Assembly (NCBI RefSeq): GCF_000002595.2
Contig: NC_057006.1
Span: forward strand, 3,535,156-3,599,155
DNA: 64,000 nucleotides
Source of the DNA: Chlamydomonas reinhardtii
Taxonomy: Eukaryota > Chlorophyta > Chlorophyceae > Chlamydomonadales > Chlamydomonadaceae
Direction: 5' to 3'
Shown: positions 26,524-38,173 of the stretch, one piece after another
Position numbering within the stretch: the first letter of the stretch is position 1
How the letters are laid out: every line of letters starts with the position of its first letter
Translations under genes and position numbers: made by a program
Notes under the pieces: model-generated
What the model was told of the DNA's origin: nothing
What the model saw: only the letters and a program-made list of their open reading frames with translations
The model's database searches: none

Positions 26524-29517
26524 ATGGCGAGCAGCGATTGGGCCTCCGAACTGCTGGGCCACGCCTTGATCCTGGGGACACCCGTGGCGTTTTGCTATGC
26601 TGGCTCCTACATCAGCGGGCTCTACAACCGTATGGAGCAGGAGCTTGTACAAACGTGAGTTTGGCCTGGCTTTGTGCGCGCGCTCGCCTGCCTGCGAAAG
26701 GCATCGACCTTTTCTGGTGTTATGGTGCGCCAGGTCAATTGCTGTCAAGCTAGAGAGCAAGCTCTTCGAGCCTAGTTGGAAAAAGCCCCGGGGGCAAACC
26801 GTTTCACCGGGTGATTCTCGAACTCGCTCCTGAGTGTCTCGTTTTGGCCCCATTTGGTACGCTCATAGGTTTACAAAGGCACAATTGGGGTCATGGGAGG
26901 CGTCTGCAAAGCCGGGGCCGGCCCTGGAGGCCGAGCGCGGCGCATGCAGCTCGGGGCAGCAGGCGCCTGCGGTCCAGCCGTCGGCTCCCGCCATGCTGCA
27001 GTACAACAATGCGACCTATTCACGCCAGGTGCGTCAGGGCTGAAAGATCTAGGTTTTTGGGGTCTGTCGTTTCGTGGCCGCAGGTGCGCACACGCCAATA
27101 CGTTCGTTCCCCCGCCACCTCACGGCTTGCCACCCCACTCCCCTGGGCCTCTCTCTGCAGAGCTTCAGCGCTATGAGCGTGTGCACCGACTGCGACGTTG
27201 ACTCGGACTGCGACGAAGACGACCTCGATTTCTGCTTGGTAACGCCGCAGCAGGCCGTGGGTGCGCTGGTGAGTCCGACTCGAGCGATGCGTAACACTAC
27301 TACAGTACGCTGAGGGGACCTGAGCTCCCGTAAGGCCGGCAGGGCGTACCAACCTGCCCAGTTGGCAGCGGTCTCAGCAGGCGACCCCTCCCCCAATCCA
27401 AACCGCATATTTGCACCGTACTGTGAAAGCACGATCACTAAGGTAAACTTCACTCCCGGCTGCCATCCAAACTTGCAGGGCTCGCACGCACCGCACTACA
27501 CCAAAGTTTTCCTGAACGGGCTGCCACTCATGGCGGACGCCACAGACCCCGGCGCGGTAAGAGCTGGACAAGCCCTTCCCCCAATCTGCTAGCTCAAACC
27601 CTGGGCTTGCCGCTGCAGCATTTCTTATACTCGTTCTCCCTAGCACCCAGCACCAAAACTCACCTCTTATACCGCTGCCTTCGCAATGTATCAATACACC
27701 CGCAGACGCTCTCGGTGGACGAGTGCGCTCGCCGCATCAAGCTGGCGTCCGACAGCCAGCGCTCCCGCACCGGCGCCAGTTCTTGCTCTCGCGCTACCTC
27801 ACTGCCCAGCAGTCCCTGCCTCACGCCCGTAGCCGGCCTGGAGCTCGAGACAGCCGACTTCCTGGAGCTGCCGGCGCCCGGGCAGCCGCCCGTGCTGCGC
27901 CGCCTCCACAGCCACACGCCGCCGCTGCAGCGCAGCCGCAGCGGCAGCCGCCTCATGCAGCGAGGCTCCCAGGACCTACTGCAGGCACAGGAGGGACAGC
28001 AGCAGCAGCAGCAGCAGCAGGCGGAGGAGGCGGGGGTGCCGGCGGCGGACCCGCGCCGCCCCAGCGGCAACGGCAGCTACTACCGCAGCGGCGTCTGCAG
28101 TAGCGCCGTATCCTTCCGCAGCACCGCCTCCTCCCTACACACGGTGTACAGCACTAGCAGCGTGTTCACCTGCCCCTCCCAGCGCAGCAGCATTGATATG
28201 CCCCAGGAGACTGCAGCAGCTGCTACTGCCGCCCGCAGGGGCGAGCAGCAGCTGCAGTCGCAGGACGACACCGAAGGTCCGCGGCAGCACGCGGCACCGC
28301 AGGTGTCCTGCCCGGTTCCTGGCGGCGTTGCGCCGATCGTCGTCACGCCCTTCGCGGCGCTGGCTTCAGCGCCGCTCAGCTGCCCGGGCGCGAGCAGCGC
28401 CGCCGCCGACTGTGGCATCCCCTCCGCAAGCGCAGCCCGCGCAGCCTGCGAACGCCGCCGCAGCATCAGCGAGTGCGGCGGCACGGCGCTGTCCTTCCAG
28501 GGCGCCGACACACAGCACCGCGTGCGCGACACGGACGGCGGCGCCGGCGCCGGCTCCGTCCACCCGGACGTGGACGACCTGTGCAGGTGCCTGGACAGCC
28601 CGCTCGCGGCCTCCACCCGCAGCGCCTGCGAGCTGGAGCTCCGCCACACGGCCTCTACTTCGCCCTACAGTAGTAGCGGCAGTAGCGACAGCAGCAACAG
28701 CTCGCCTGCCGCCGTGGACTGCGACTCGCCCAGCCGGTTCAAGTCGTCGTGCGGCGCCGGCGACATCAACCGCGCTGTCGCCCAAGGTGCTGCCGCGCCC
28801 CGCCCCTGCGCGCGCACCGACCAGCAGCCGCAGGCGTCCAAGCGGCGCTGGCTGCCCTCCGGCGCTTGCCATGTGCCGCCGCTGCCGGTGCCGCCGCGGC
28901 CACAGCAGCACGGCCCGGCGAGCAGGTCCGGCGCCGCGTCGCACTCCCTCCACCACATCAACCTCAGCGCCAGTGTTGACAACCTGTCAATGTCGGCACT
29001 TCGCCACGCGCGCTCCTCGCCCTCCGCCGCGCTACCTCCGCTGCCGCCCAAGTCCCCCGCCGTGCGCCACGGCTCCGAGCCGGTGCCCCCTCGCGCGCCG
29101 GCGCGTGCGCCCTGCACGCCCGCGGTGGCTGCGGCCGCCGCTGCCGCCACCGCGCCAGCCGGTCTTAGTAAGGCGCCTGCGCTGCCGCTGCCGCCGGACG
29201 CCTCGGCGGCGTGTGCCGCGACGGAGGCGGCGGTGCCGCCCGCCCTTCGCTACTACCTTCGCCAGGCGCGCGCCGCAGGCGTCAACGTGGATGGGAACGC
29301 AGCTGCCGGGGGCTCGTCGGTCAGCTCGTCTCTGGACCTTTCAGCTGACTTCAGCGGCGCCTCGGCCAAGTGCTGCGGCCGGCCAGCTGGTTATGTCAAG
29401 GCGACGGCGCGGGAGTACGCGTTGCGGCAGGCAAAGGTGATCACGTGCCTCATCACGCCCTTCCCCTCGCCGCGCCAGCAGCTGCGCAAGGCCAAGTCGC
29501 CGCCGCAGGCCAAGTAA
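26524..29517 (+). CDS. Ser-rich protein with N-terminal membrane segment, unknown function
   Basis: Exons 26524-26654, 26869-27028, 27161-27268, 27479-27556 and 27706-29517 join in phase, giving about 762 residues. An in-frame alternative acceptor at 27619 would add 29 more. The start MASSDWASELLGHALILGTP leads into one hydrophobic segment (ALILGTPVAFCYAGSYISGL), so a membrane anchor or signal is likely. A short acidic Cys/Asp patch follows (VCTDCDVDSDCDEDDLDFC). The long last exon is Ser, Pro, Ala and Arg-rich with an eight-Gln run and many Arg-Ser pairs (RRRSIS, QRSRSGSR) that could be phosphorylated. It ends in a more conserved-looking block (AAVPPALRYYLRQARAAGVN, YVKATAREYALRQAKVITCL) and a basic tail. 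I do not recognise a family. The two last blocks would be the best search queries. Confidence 0.75.
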
Positions 29518-31867
29518 ACTACACCTGTGTGGACTGTTTGTTTTGCGGGCGGCGGTGCCCGGGAAACGTGGAATTGTCGTGATACGGATTGGTTTGGCGG
29601 GCGTGGCGAGCGGAAGAGCGCGGGATCTGCGCGCAATTGCTTACTTGCGGTGATGTGTGTACACGTGGGGTACGTAGTTGATGCACAATGTGTCAGTAGT
29701 GCGTTGGTGCCTCTGGTAGTTGCTGGCGCCTCTTCATCAGATTGAGTAGGGTTACTTCGTTGCCTGACATTCCGGCTTCAATTTGCGTCCAGCATTGGGC
29801 CCAAGGCATGCAGAAATTTTAATCCGTGTCCGGTGATGTGCGTGGGTGTGGTGATACGTTCGTAGGCTGCTGATAGGGTTGCACAGGGCGGACATACGCG
29901 CGGCAACACGAGGCTTCCTTAGGAATTGTGAGAGTGTACAGAGGTGTTCACGTCAAGAACTTGTACAGACATTCTGCAGACGAATGTTGCACATATTTGA
30001 TTTCTTTTGGGGCGGAGAGGGGTGGGAAGATGGGCGCGGTGGCAATCCGTGCGGGTGGTATACGTGCACAGCGCGATGGTGAGGGCAGGCTGCAGGCAAG
30101 GGTTGCGGGGCGGAGGACAGGGTTTCCACCTCGGAGGTCCCGTTGACTGTGCGGGTTTCGGCATACCAGGGGTAGAGTACGGTAGTGCGAGGGGAGAAGC
30201 GCCGTGCAGTTGTGCGCAGCGGCATGCGCTCACGGGCCGTGAGTCACGGCGCGTTATTGTGGGTGGCGCAGTACCATGCATGTAACTCACATCCGGTGGA
30301 TTCATGCTCCCGCAGCTCATTCCGAAATTCCGAAACCTGGGAAACGGAAGTCGCCCACGTTCATTGAGCTGCGCACCCGCAGCAGCGAAGCCCCCCAGGA
30401 ACACCCATGTCGACGACGATTTGCAGCGCTCCTGACATGCCAAACAAGTGCACGACGCTGTTGAGCACAATGATGTGGAGCACTCGTGCATAATGCCACA
30501 CGGCGCGGAGGGCGCTAGGTGCGCCCTTCAGCAGCTCAGCTGTGCCCCCACTGGTCCCCGCCTGCCAGATTCATTCGGTACGGCTCATGCTGGACAACCT
30601 CACCCCTCCTGCTCGCAGTGGGTACTGTCGGGGGGCAAGGCACTGGAGGAGGCATAGACGTTTATACAGGCGTGTGCCTTGCTACCCTCGTGCGTGATGC
30701 TTGTGCAAGTTGCGCGCCAACCAGGAATGCCGCACTCCACAAGGCATATCCTCAGCTCCAGACTCTCAGATACGGGGATCCTCAAGTCCCACGTCTCATA
30801 CTCAACCGACCTCACATGCTCAGCCCACTCATCCTTACCCCACGGGGACCTTCGGTTCCGGCTCCATGAAAACCACACGCGCGCTGGTTGCACTGGTGGA
30901 ACTCACTCACACAAGCTTCTCCAAAACAGTTTCATCCTCCACTCCACACCCAGCGCTAATGCGCAATACCAGACGGCCACAGACTTACGCATACTAAACA
31001 ATTTCCAGTCCTAACACCTCCGCAGGGCGTGCGTCCAATAGTTGCCCCTGTGCGCGACACCGTTTAAAAGCGAATCATAAGACCACTTCCAACTAGAGTA
31101 CCACATGGTGCGACCGGCCAAGCAACAGAAAGCGCAAAGCTAAGGGGGTCGCCACGCCACTCCTCAAGCATCGCCTCAGCACACAACAACACGACTGTCA
31201 TGTCTCGTTATCGGTGAACATGGATGCACTGCAATAAGAAGGGCCCCACATGCAGCAAGTGGCAATATGTGCTGTTGGAGTGTCAAGGCAGTCCTCCGCA
31301 AGCGCGCAGATTGCAAGCAAGCTCTTGGCCCTCTACGGCCCGCAGGTTCGTCGGGCCCGGTTCATTCTCAGCCGTCCGCAACCCTACGCTGCTTTGCAAA
31401 CCGCATTCATTCCACCTCCAAGCGCCTTGTCGTCTGCACGCCCGCAGCCTGCCATGCCAGCTTAGCAACCCACCGTGACACGGTTTCCAGATGCTGCACA
31501 GACCCCAGCGTAATGTCCGTGAGCTGCTCGACGTACAGCGTTATCGTTTCCTACGCATCCCAGTCGCGAAATGTTTCCACCAACTCGACTTGGCAGGAAG
31601 CTATGCCTGCTGGCATAACGTGAGAGCGGCTCCTCCGGTACGGCACGCTCACCTACCCACCCGCTGTGAGCGTGTTTATTGTTACGCATACCCAGTCCAT
31701 ACACTGCCCTTTGTGCTAGCTAGCACAAAGGGCAGTGCCCGTACCTACTGCCCAGCCCGGCCGCGTCCCTGTCCCCAACCCTTCGGTCGCGGCACACATG
31801 TTCCTACGTGCGCGCCTCATCCCTGCCACCCCTCCCTTCCCCCCAAGCTCTCGCCCGCCTCCGCGCC
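29518..31867. other. Intergenic, lower GC, with a 36-bp palindrome
   Basis: No exon is convincing in this 2.3-kb stretch. TGTAA near 30290 could end the plus-strand gene. The perfect palindrome at 31702-31737 is listed separately. The convergent kinase gene ends at 31868. Confidence 0.45.
31702..31737. repeat. Perfect 36-bp palindrome
   Basis: CACTGCCCTTTGTGCTAG is followed directly by its exact reverse complement, with no spacer and no mismatch. The centre is CTAGCTAG. It lies about 130 bases downstream of the kinase stop codon in that gene's direction. Confidence 0.95.
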
Positions 31868-34800
31868 TCACTGCACGTTGCAGCCGGTGCACGCTGCGTC
31901 CTTTTCGAAGTGCTGATGCTTGGGCAGCCGCGCCAGCTGCGCCTCCAGACGCTGGATGATCTCCTCAAAGGTGGGCCGCTTCTCCGCATCCGCCGCCCAG
32001 CAGTCCTCAATCAGCCGACGCATGGACTGCAGGGAAGGAACACATTTTGGCCGATGTTAACGAATGCCAGAACGTAATTGGTTGGCCAAGTGGAGTGTGC
32101 GCGACGTCCACACGTGAAGCCCGCGTATCCGCTTTCATGCGCCAAAGGCAGAGGGGGCGCTTAAAGCGCCCGATCTGAAAATCTTGAAACCCTGCGCCCC
32201 AAACCCCCAACGCTCGCGCTCAACCTGCTTTCCAACGCGGCCTCCACCCCTGCAGCACAGGTCCCTTCGCACGGTACTGCCCTCTGCACCCCAACTCGGC
32301 GACTCACCATCTCCGTGTCCGTGAGCTTGCCGCGCGGCGGGAAGCCGGGCCGCGCCCCCAGCATGGCTGCGTTGCGGGCGGCCTCCACGGGGTCGTGGCC
32401 GGCAAAGGGCTGCGTGGTCTCAAACAGCTGGAAGATGATCATGGCAAAGCTGCAGGAAGCATCGCGGAAGAGGTCCCGGTTAGCAGGGGTGGGAGCGCGA
32501 ACAGAGACAGGCGCGCGTGCGGAACGATCTGTCGGCATGCAAACACCCTACTCACATGCTTGGCACGACGCCTATTGCAGCACGCCGCCCTGGGCATTGG
32601 CAGGCCGCCTTCACCGACAACTTGCGGGACCGCCTCCCGACGACCACCCCTCCGGGCCCTTCCCCCGCCCCCTTCTCCATCCCCCGCCCCATCCTCCATC
32701 CCCCACCCTCCTGCTCCTGCTCTCACCTGTACACGTCCACCTTGAGGTTGTAGGGCTCGTGCCTGAAGCACTCGGGCGCCATGTAGCGGTAGCTGCCGGT
32801 CTCGCCGGTCAGCTTGTAGGTGATGTTGATGTCGTGGCTCAGCCCGCCGTGGCGCTCCACAGGCACCAGCGACTTGGACAGACCTGCGGCGACAGGAGGG
32901 GCGGGCGAGGAGGGGCGGGGTTACGTGCATAGTAATGTAAAAAGTGGAGGTGTATCCAGGAACAGTGGGGAAGGGATGCGGCAGCGGCAGCGCAGGTGGT
33001 GTGCTGGAGAGGCGTGTGCGTTGCAATGCGGTGGAGTGGAGTGCCAAAGGGGCTGATTGCGGATGCCGACGGGGCATCTCGGGGTGTGTATGTTCCGCAC
33101 CCGCCCCGCCGCCGCCTGTACCTCGTAGGAAGCCGGCCACCTGGCCCTACCTCCCTGCGAGCCAGCTACCAACGGCTCCATCCCCTGGCCCGCCGTCACA
33201 CACCCCACACTCCTGGAACCGGGTTTGGACTCCCGCGCTCTTTTGCGTTGGAGGTTTAGGTACCCGTGCTCCCCCAACCTCCTTCCCCCTCCGGATCAAA
33301 CTCTTCGCCCGCCGGCCCCGCCCCGGTTGCCCTCCCCGGTCGCCCTCCCTCACCGAAGTCCGCCACCTTGATGACCCCGCTGTCCAGATACAGCTGCTCC
33401 GTGTCGGCGTGCAGGTTGCCCGCAATCATCAGGTTGGCGGGCTTCTGCACTCGCGGCCACACACAGGCACACACAGGCACCAGGTGCAGGAGGAGGTGGT
33501 GACGGGGGGCGCATTACGAGCGTGTCTGGGTGCATGGCGATGCCAAGTCTCTCCGTATGTGTACACACTCTGGGACCAACCGCCTTCCTCCCCTCCAGCT
33601 AAGCCCACGTCTCTTAACCAGCCCCTTGCCACAACGCCAGCACCCCGCCCTCGACTCGCATACGCCCGCAGTCTTTGCAAAGTCCCATTCCTGCCAGCCC
33701 CACCCAACGCGCCAGACCCCCTGCACGCCTGCTTCTCTCCGCCGCCTGCCCCCGCCCGCCTGCCTTCCGCACGCACCAGGTCGCGGTGCACGATGGGCTG
33801 CCGGCGGCTGTGCAGGTAGGCCATGCCGCGAGCGAAGTCCAGTGCAATCTCCACCTGGGCGACCGGAATGGGGGCGCGGGCGGCATGGGGGTGGGCGGCA
33901 TGGGGGCGCAGGGGTACACGTGTGACAACCTGACGGTCGTTGCAGCATATGCCGGCACCGGTGAAGATACGTCTGATAAGGATGAGCCAGTGGCCACCCC
34001 TCTTGTCTTCCGACCGCAGCGACGGTCCTGCCTCATCAGCAGCCCCGAGCTGGCGGAGCCGTGCCCCGCCGGCCGAACGCCTCATCCCTCCCTCAGCCCG
34101 CAGCACCTACATCCCTTTCGCTCGTCTCACGTACACACATGGCACCCTGGCGCATTGGTGACCCTTTCCCCTTGCGCTTTCCTGACACCGCACCCAGTCA
34201 CCCCAGCTCCCGCTTGGCGCGCCGCCCCCGCCCCGTCCCTCCCTCCCCGCCCCTCCAGGCTGCTCTCCCTCCCCGCCCCGCCCCGGCCCTCCCTCCCCGC
34301 CCTCCCCCACCTGGCGGCGTGTGGAAGGCGTGTAGAAGGTGCGCTGGAAGGCGTCCGCCAGCGAGCAGGCCATGAGCTCCGTGATCACGATGTAGGGCTT
34401 CTGTTTGGTGCAGGCGCCCAGGAACTGCGGGAGGGCACGATTGCAGGCGTGGGTTGAAGGAGTGAGGTTGGGGTTTTACGGCACGGCGCAACTCCCAGCG
34501 GCCCACACGCCTGACCGCAACCCAAAGCCCTGCAAGGCTTACCCCCCCCCCCCCCCAACCCCAACCCCGCCTGCACCCCCTGGCCTCAGAAGGTGCGCAC
34601 ACGCCCGGCCCCTGTCCCCAGGCCACCACACCGCATCCTCCTTCCTCCCACACCCACCTGCGTGCAATTGGGGTGGTGGATCTTGCGAAGGATGGCGATC
34701 TCGGTTCGGAAGTCGCCAATGGCGATTTCGTCCGAGCGCTTCAACAGCTTGGCGGCCACATAGCTGCCGTGCCACTTGGCCTTGTACACGTCGCCGAACT

Positions 34801-37718
34801 CGCCGCTGCCTGTGGGGGCGAGCAGGCCGTGACTGCTTAAGCACCGACTATATGTCTGCTAACCCCAGCCCTGCCCGTTCCATATGATGCCGATCTGCTC
34901 AGCCTGTGTCGGCTGCTCTCCTCCTACCATCGGCCATCTGGACATGTGCTGCTCAATGCCGCTGCGAGCAGCAGGTGGCCGGCCCTCCCGACCTCGTACC
35001 ATCCCTGACTGCCGTCCCCTGCCCCCCTCCGCTTTCCTGCCCCAGCCTTTAAGGCCCCAAATAACCTTCCATAAGACCACCACTGCCACCATTTGAGCTG
35101 CCAACTCCCTGGCTCCATCCGTTGGGTCCGGTCACCCCTCCATTCTCCCTCCCCTCCCGTCCCCTCCCCTTTTCTCCCCTCCTCCTTCCCTTCCCGTCCC
35201 CGTCCCGTCCACGTCTCCTCCCCCGTCCCCTCCCCTTCCCCCTCCTCTTTCCTCCCCTTCTCCCTCCCCTTCCCCTTCCTCCGTCCCCTCCCCCATCCCC
35301 TCCGGTCCCCTTCTCCCCCCCCTTCTCCTTTTCCCCTGCCCTTCTCCCCTTCCCTTCTCCCTCCCCTTTCCTTCCCCCTCCCCTTCCCCTTCCCGTTTCT
35401 CCTCCCCTTCCCGTTACTCCTGCCCTTCCCCCTCCCCTTCCCCTCCCCTTCCCCTTACTCCTCCCCTCCCCCCTCCCCTCCTCCCTCCCCTCCCCTCCCC
35501 TCCCCTCCCCTCCCCTCCCCTCCCCTGCCCTCCCCTCCCCACCTATCCGCTCCACCAGCTGCAGCTCCTTGGGGTTGACCTCCCACTCCGGCTCCCAGCC
35601 CAGCTCGTTCATCATGATGCGCCGCGTGTTCACAATGCCGCGCAGCTTGGACTTGTCCAGCGCCACCAGCTGCGGCACGGGATTTTTGGCGCGAGGGGTG
35701 AATGAGGCAAGGGATGATGCGACAGACACGTGCGCGGGCAGACATGTATGTCGTCATTATGTCGACCCTCTCTCAACACACGTGGTTGTGCCCGATCCTT
35801 TTCCTCCGGGGCAACCTTCTTGCCTCTCGCTTGTGTCTTTTAAAGCCCAGCATCCATCCTACAGCCCTGCACCGTCACTCCCACCAGCATCCTATTAAAG
35901 CCCGCCCGCCAGACAGCCCGCTCCGCTGTGACGACTTTCACGACAAGCAACCCTCCTGCTTCTTGCCGCGCCCTGCTGCGCAGCTCGCGGCACATGCTCT
36001 ACGTCCTCCTCTCCCCTCCCCCAGACCTGGTGTGCCTCCCGTTCCCCAGACATTTGGCGGCCCCGCCCTCCCCACTCTTCTCCGCCCCGCCTCGGCCATT
36101 TCGCAGTTCAGTCCAGGGCCTTCTGGGCGTAATGCTAGTAACCCGCACGCCTCCTCTTGGTGTCGACAACCCCCAGGCCTCCTCCCTCTCTCCTCTTGTC
36201 CGGCCGTCCCCTGCATGCTCCCCCCGGCGCTGCGGTGTCCTCCCACTGCCCTGCCCTCCCACCCACCGCTCTCCCCCTCCTCGCGCCCCACCTCTCCCTC
36301 CCCGCGGCTCCTCCGCCCCTCCTCCCTACCTTGTTCTCCTCAAACACGTTTGCGCCATGCTGTATGAGCAGCCGCACCACCTCGCCGTGGTCATTGCGCG
36401 CCGCCTCCTCCAGCGGCGTGCGGCCGTGCCGGTCGATGGCGTTCACGTCCGCGCCCTCCTGCACCAGCCACTCCACAACACTGTACGCGCCCTCCGCCGC
36501 CGACACGTGCCTGCAGCGTGTGGAGTCGAGGAGAGGGGAGAGGAGGGAAGAGGGGTGAGCGGAGGGGTGCAGGAGGCGGGTGTGCGAGGGGCACGTGGAC
36601 AGGGAAGGCAGGTTGGGCGGGCTAGGGGGGGTCCAGGAAGTTGCTGAGGGTCGCAGGCGGAGGGCTGTGGCAGGGGCGGCGAGTGAGCATCAAGAGGTCT
36701 GGGCGGTCTGGCTGAGGCAGGTGCTGTCGAGTGTTGTGCGGCGCGGCTCAGGGGACACCGGATGCGCAGCTGGGCACCGGCTCAACGTAGGCGGCAGGCG
36801 GTTTAAGCCGGCGTTCGGGACGGGAGGCATGTCCTTATCAATTATCAAGCTGTCCGAGACCCTGGCGTGGTCAGCTTCAGTCGCGCAACTTCATTCCCGC
36901 AACATAGGTGAAGTTTTGAGCGAAACCTGGTAGGTTGCGGCTGCGCAGGAATCCGCGGCTGTACTGCTAGGGGGGCAGTACAGGTAGGTGCTGACGTAAA
37001 CCGGTGTGGCAAAGCCAAAGTGCACACGGCATCCCACACGCCACACAGGGCGCACTCACAAGGGTGTTCGCCGGTCGTAGTCCATCACCGCCGGCTCGTT
37101 GACCTGCTAGCAAGACGTAACCAGAAGCAGGCACGTGGTGTGTCGGCGCATGGGTGATGCACACGTGCGGCCTTATGGCAGCTACCAAGCCGGCACGCGG
37201 CAGTACCCTGGTGCCCCACAACCGTGTAAGGCCCCATTATGCGACACCGCCCCGGTCTCCCCCGGTATCGGCCGCCCGCGCCCGTTGAGCCAGCTGGCTG
37301 GTGGGGCCACGTGCGGTCCACCCCTTTTTGGTCGCACCTTCACATTCCAGGTGACGGCGATCTGCCTACATCTCCGTAGGTCGTTGACGCCAGCGAAGAA
37401 TATGAGCTCCGCGATAGCGCGGCGTCGTGCGGCCTGCGGCAGGGCGGCGTCAATCGACCTTGTCCCGAGAACCTGTTGCTGCGCTGGCGCCGGGCGCGCA
37501 ATATGCCCTACCTGCTCTCCATGGATGCTGTACATGTCCCTGGGAACCACCACGCCTGGCGGTGGCCCCATACTCGTTGTTTTCCGCCCCTCGGCACCGT
37601 TTTGCGGGGCAGGTGCTCCGTTTGCGTCCGCATTCGCTAGACCGCTTATTTCTGACTGCCCAGGCTGGGCCTCTGACAGTTGCACAGCTGTTGTCGACGC
37701 AGTGCCCGGGCGTTCCAT
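31868..37718 (-). CDS. Ankyrin-repeat protein kinase (Raf-like/ILK type)
   Basis: Eleven exons in phase: 37718-37344, 37103-37060, 36510-36330, 35669-35543, 34809-34658, 34424-34311, 33854-33777, 33444-33354, 32883-32727, 32449-32308 and 32026-31868, giving 539 residues. Ankyrin repeats lie at about 105-200: DYDRRTPLHVSAAEG, then GADVNAIDRHGRTPLEEAAR and LLIQHGANV. The kinase domain runs from about 235 to 520 with all key parts: GSGEFGDVY loop (243-251), Lys263 in VAAK, FRTEIAIL for the helix C Glu, HRDLKPANL (His354, Arg355, Asp356), ADFG (Asp386), MAPECF and a DCWAADAEKRPTFEEI end. Ankyrin plus a TKL-type kinase is the layout of plant Raf-like C1 kinases, called ILKs. All catalytic residues are present, so it should be active. 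It starts back to back with CFAP69. The substrate is unknown. Confidence 0.93.
35120..35542. repeat. Polypyrimidine/polypurine tract in a kinase intron
   Basis: About 420 bases of plus strand are nearly all C and T (CCCCTTCCC and CTCCC words, ending in a regular run of CTCCC units near 35488-35530). The kinase is on the other strand, so its pre-mRNA is a G/A tract here, ending next to the donor of exon 4. Such tracts can form triplex or G-quadruplex structures. Confidence 0.9.
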
Positions 37719-38173
37719 ATTTGTGCGGGATAAATTAGGTCCTCCTCCCCCTCGTCTCAACAGCCCGGACAGCTTTCAAGTGTTGACTCAATTGCTTTTC
37801 ATCAGTTGCCGACAGAGTAAAACACCGGGTGTCAGCGAAGCCTTAACGCGAGCACTCGTGAGGTGTGAAATTTCTTTACGCAATGTGTTAGCAGCGATAG
37901 GCGAGAATAAAATGCAAGGTGGCTTCAACAATGTCATTCCCGGGGCAGCGGCAATAGCGGATGTGCTGCGCGCGAATGAGTCGGTGCGGGATGGACAGGG
38001 ATGGGCATAGGTTTTAGTGAATAGATTCTAACAGTGACTTGGATGCTCATCGAACTCGTGATAACCTCAACAGAACCGCAACAACTTGGGAAAAGAAAGC
38101 GGACACTAAGCCAGAGAGTCTTAGAGACCCGCGACAATGTCGCCCTGACGGGCATGAGTAGCATTGATTGAAT
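37719..38173. promoter_or_regulatory. Divergent upstream region of the kinase and CFAP69
   Basis: 455 bp separate the two start codons. The stretch is lower in GC than the exons and shows no TATA box I can point to. Both promoters should lie here. Confidence 0.55.

Noticed and set aside
33675-34457. Plus-strand frame opposite the kinase
   Set aside because: It lies over kinase exons and introns on the other strand and shows only low-complexity Pro/Ser/Arg sequence.
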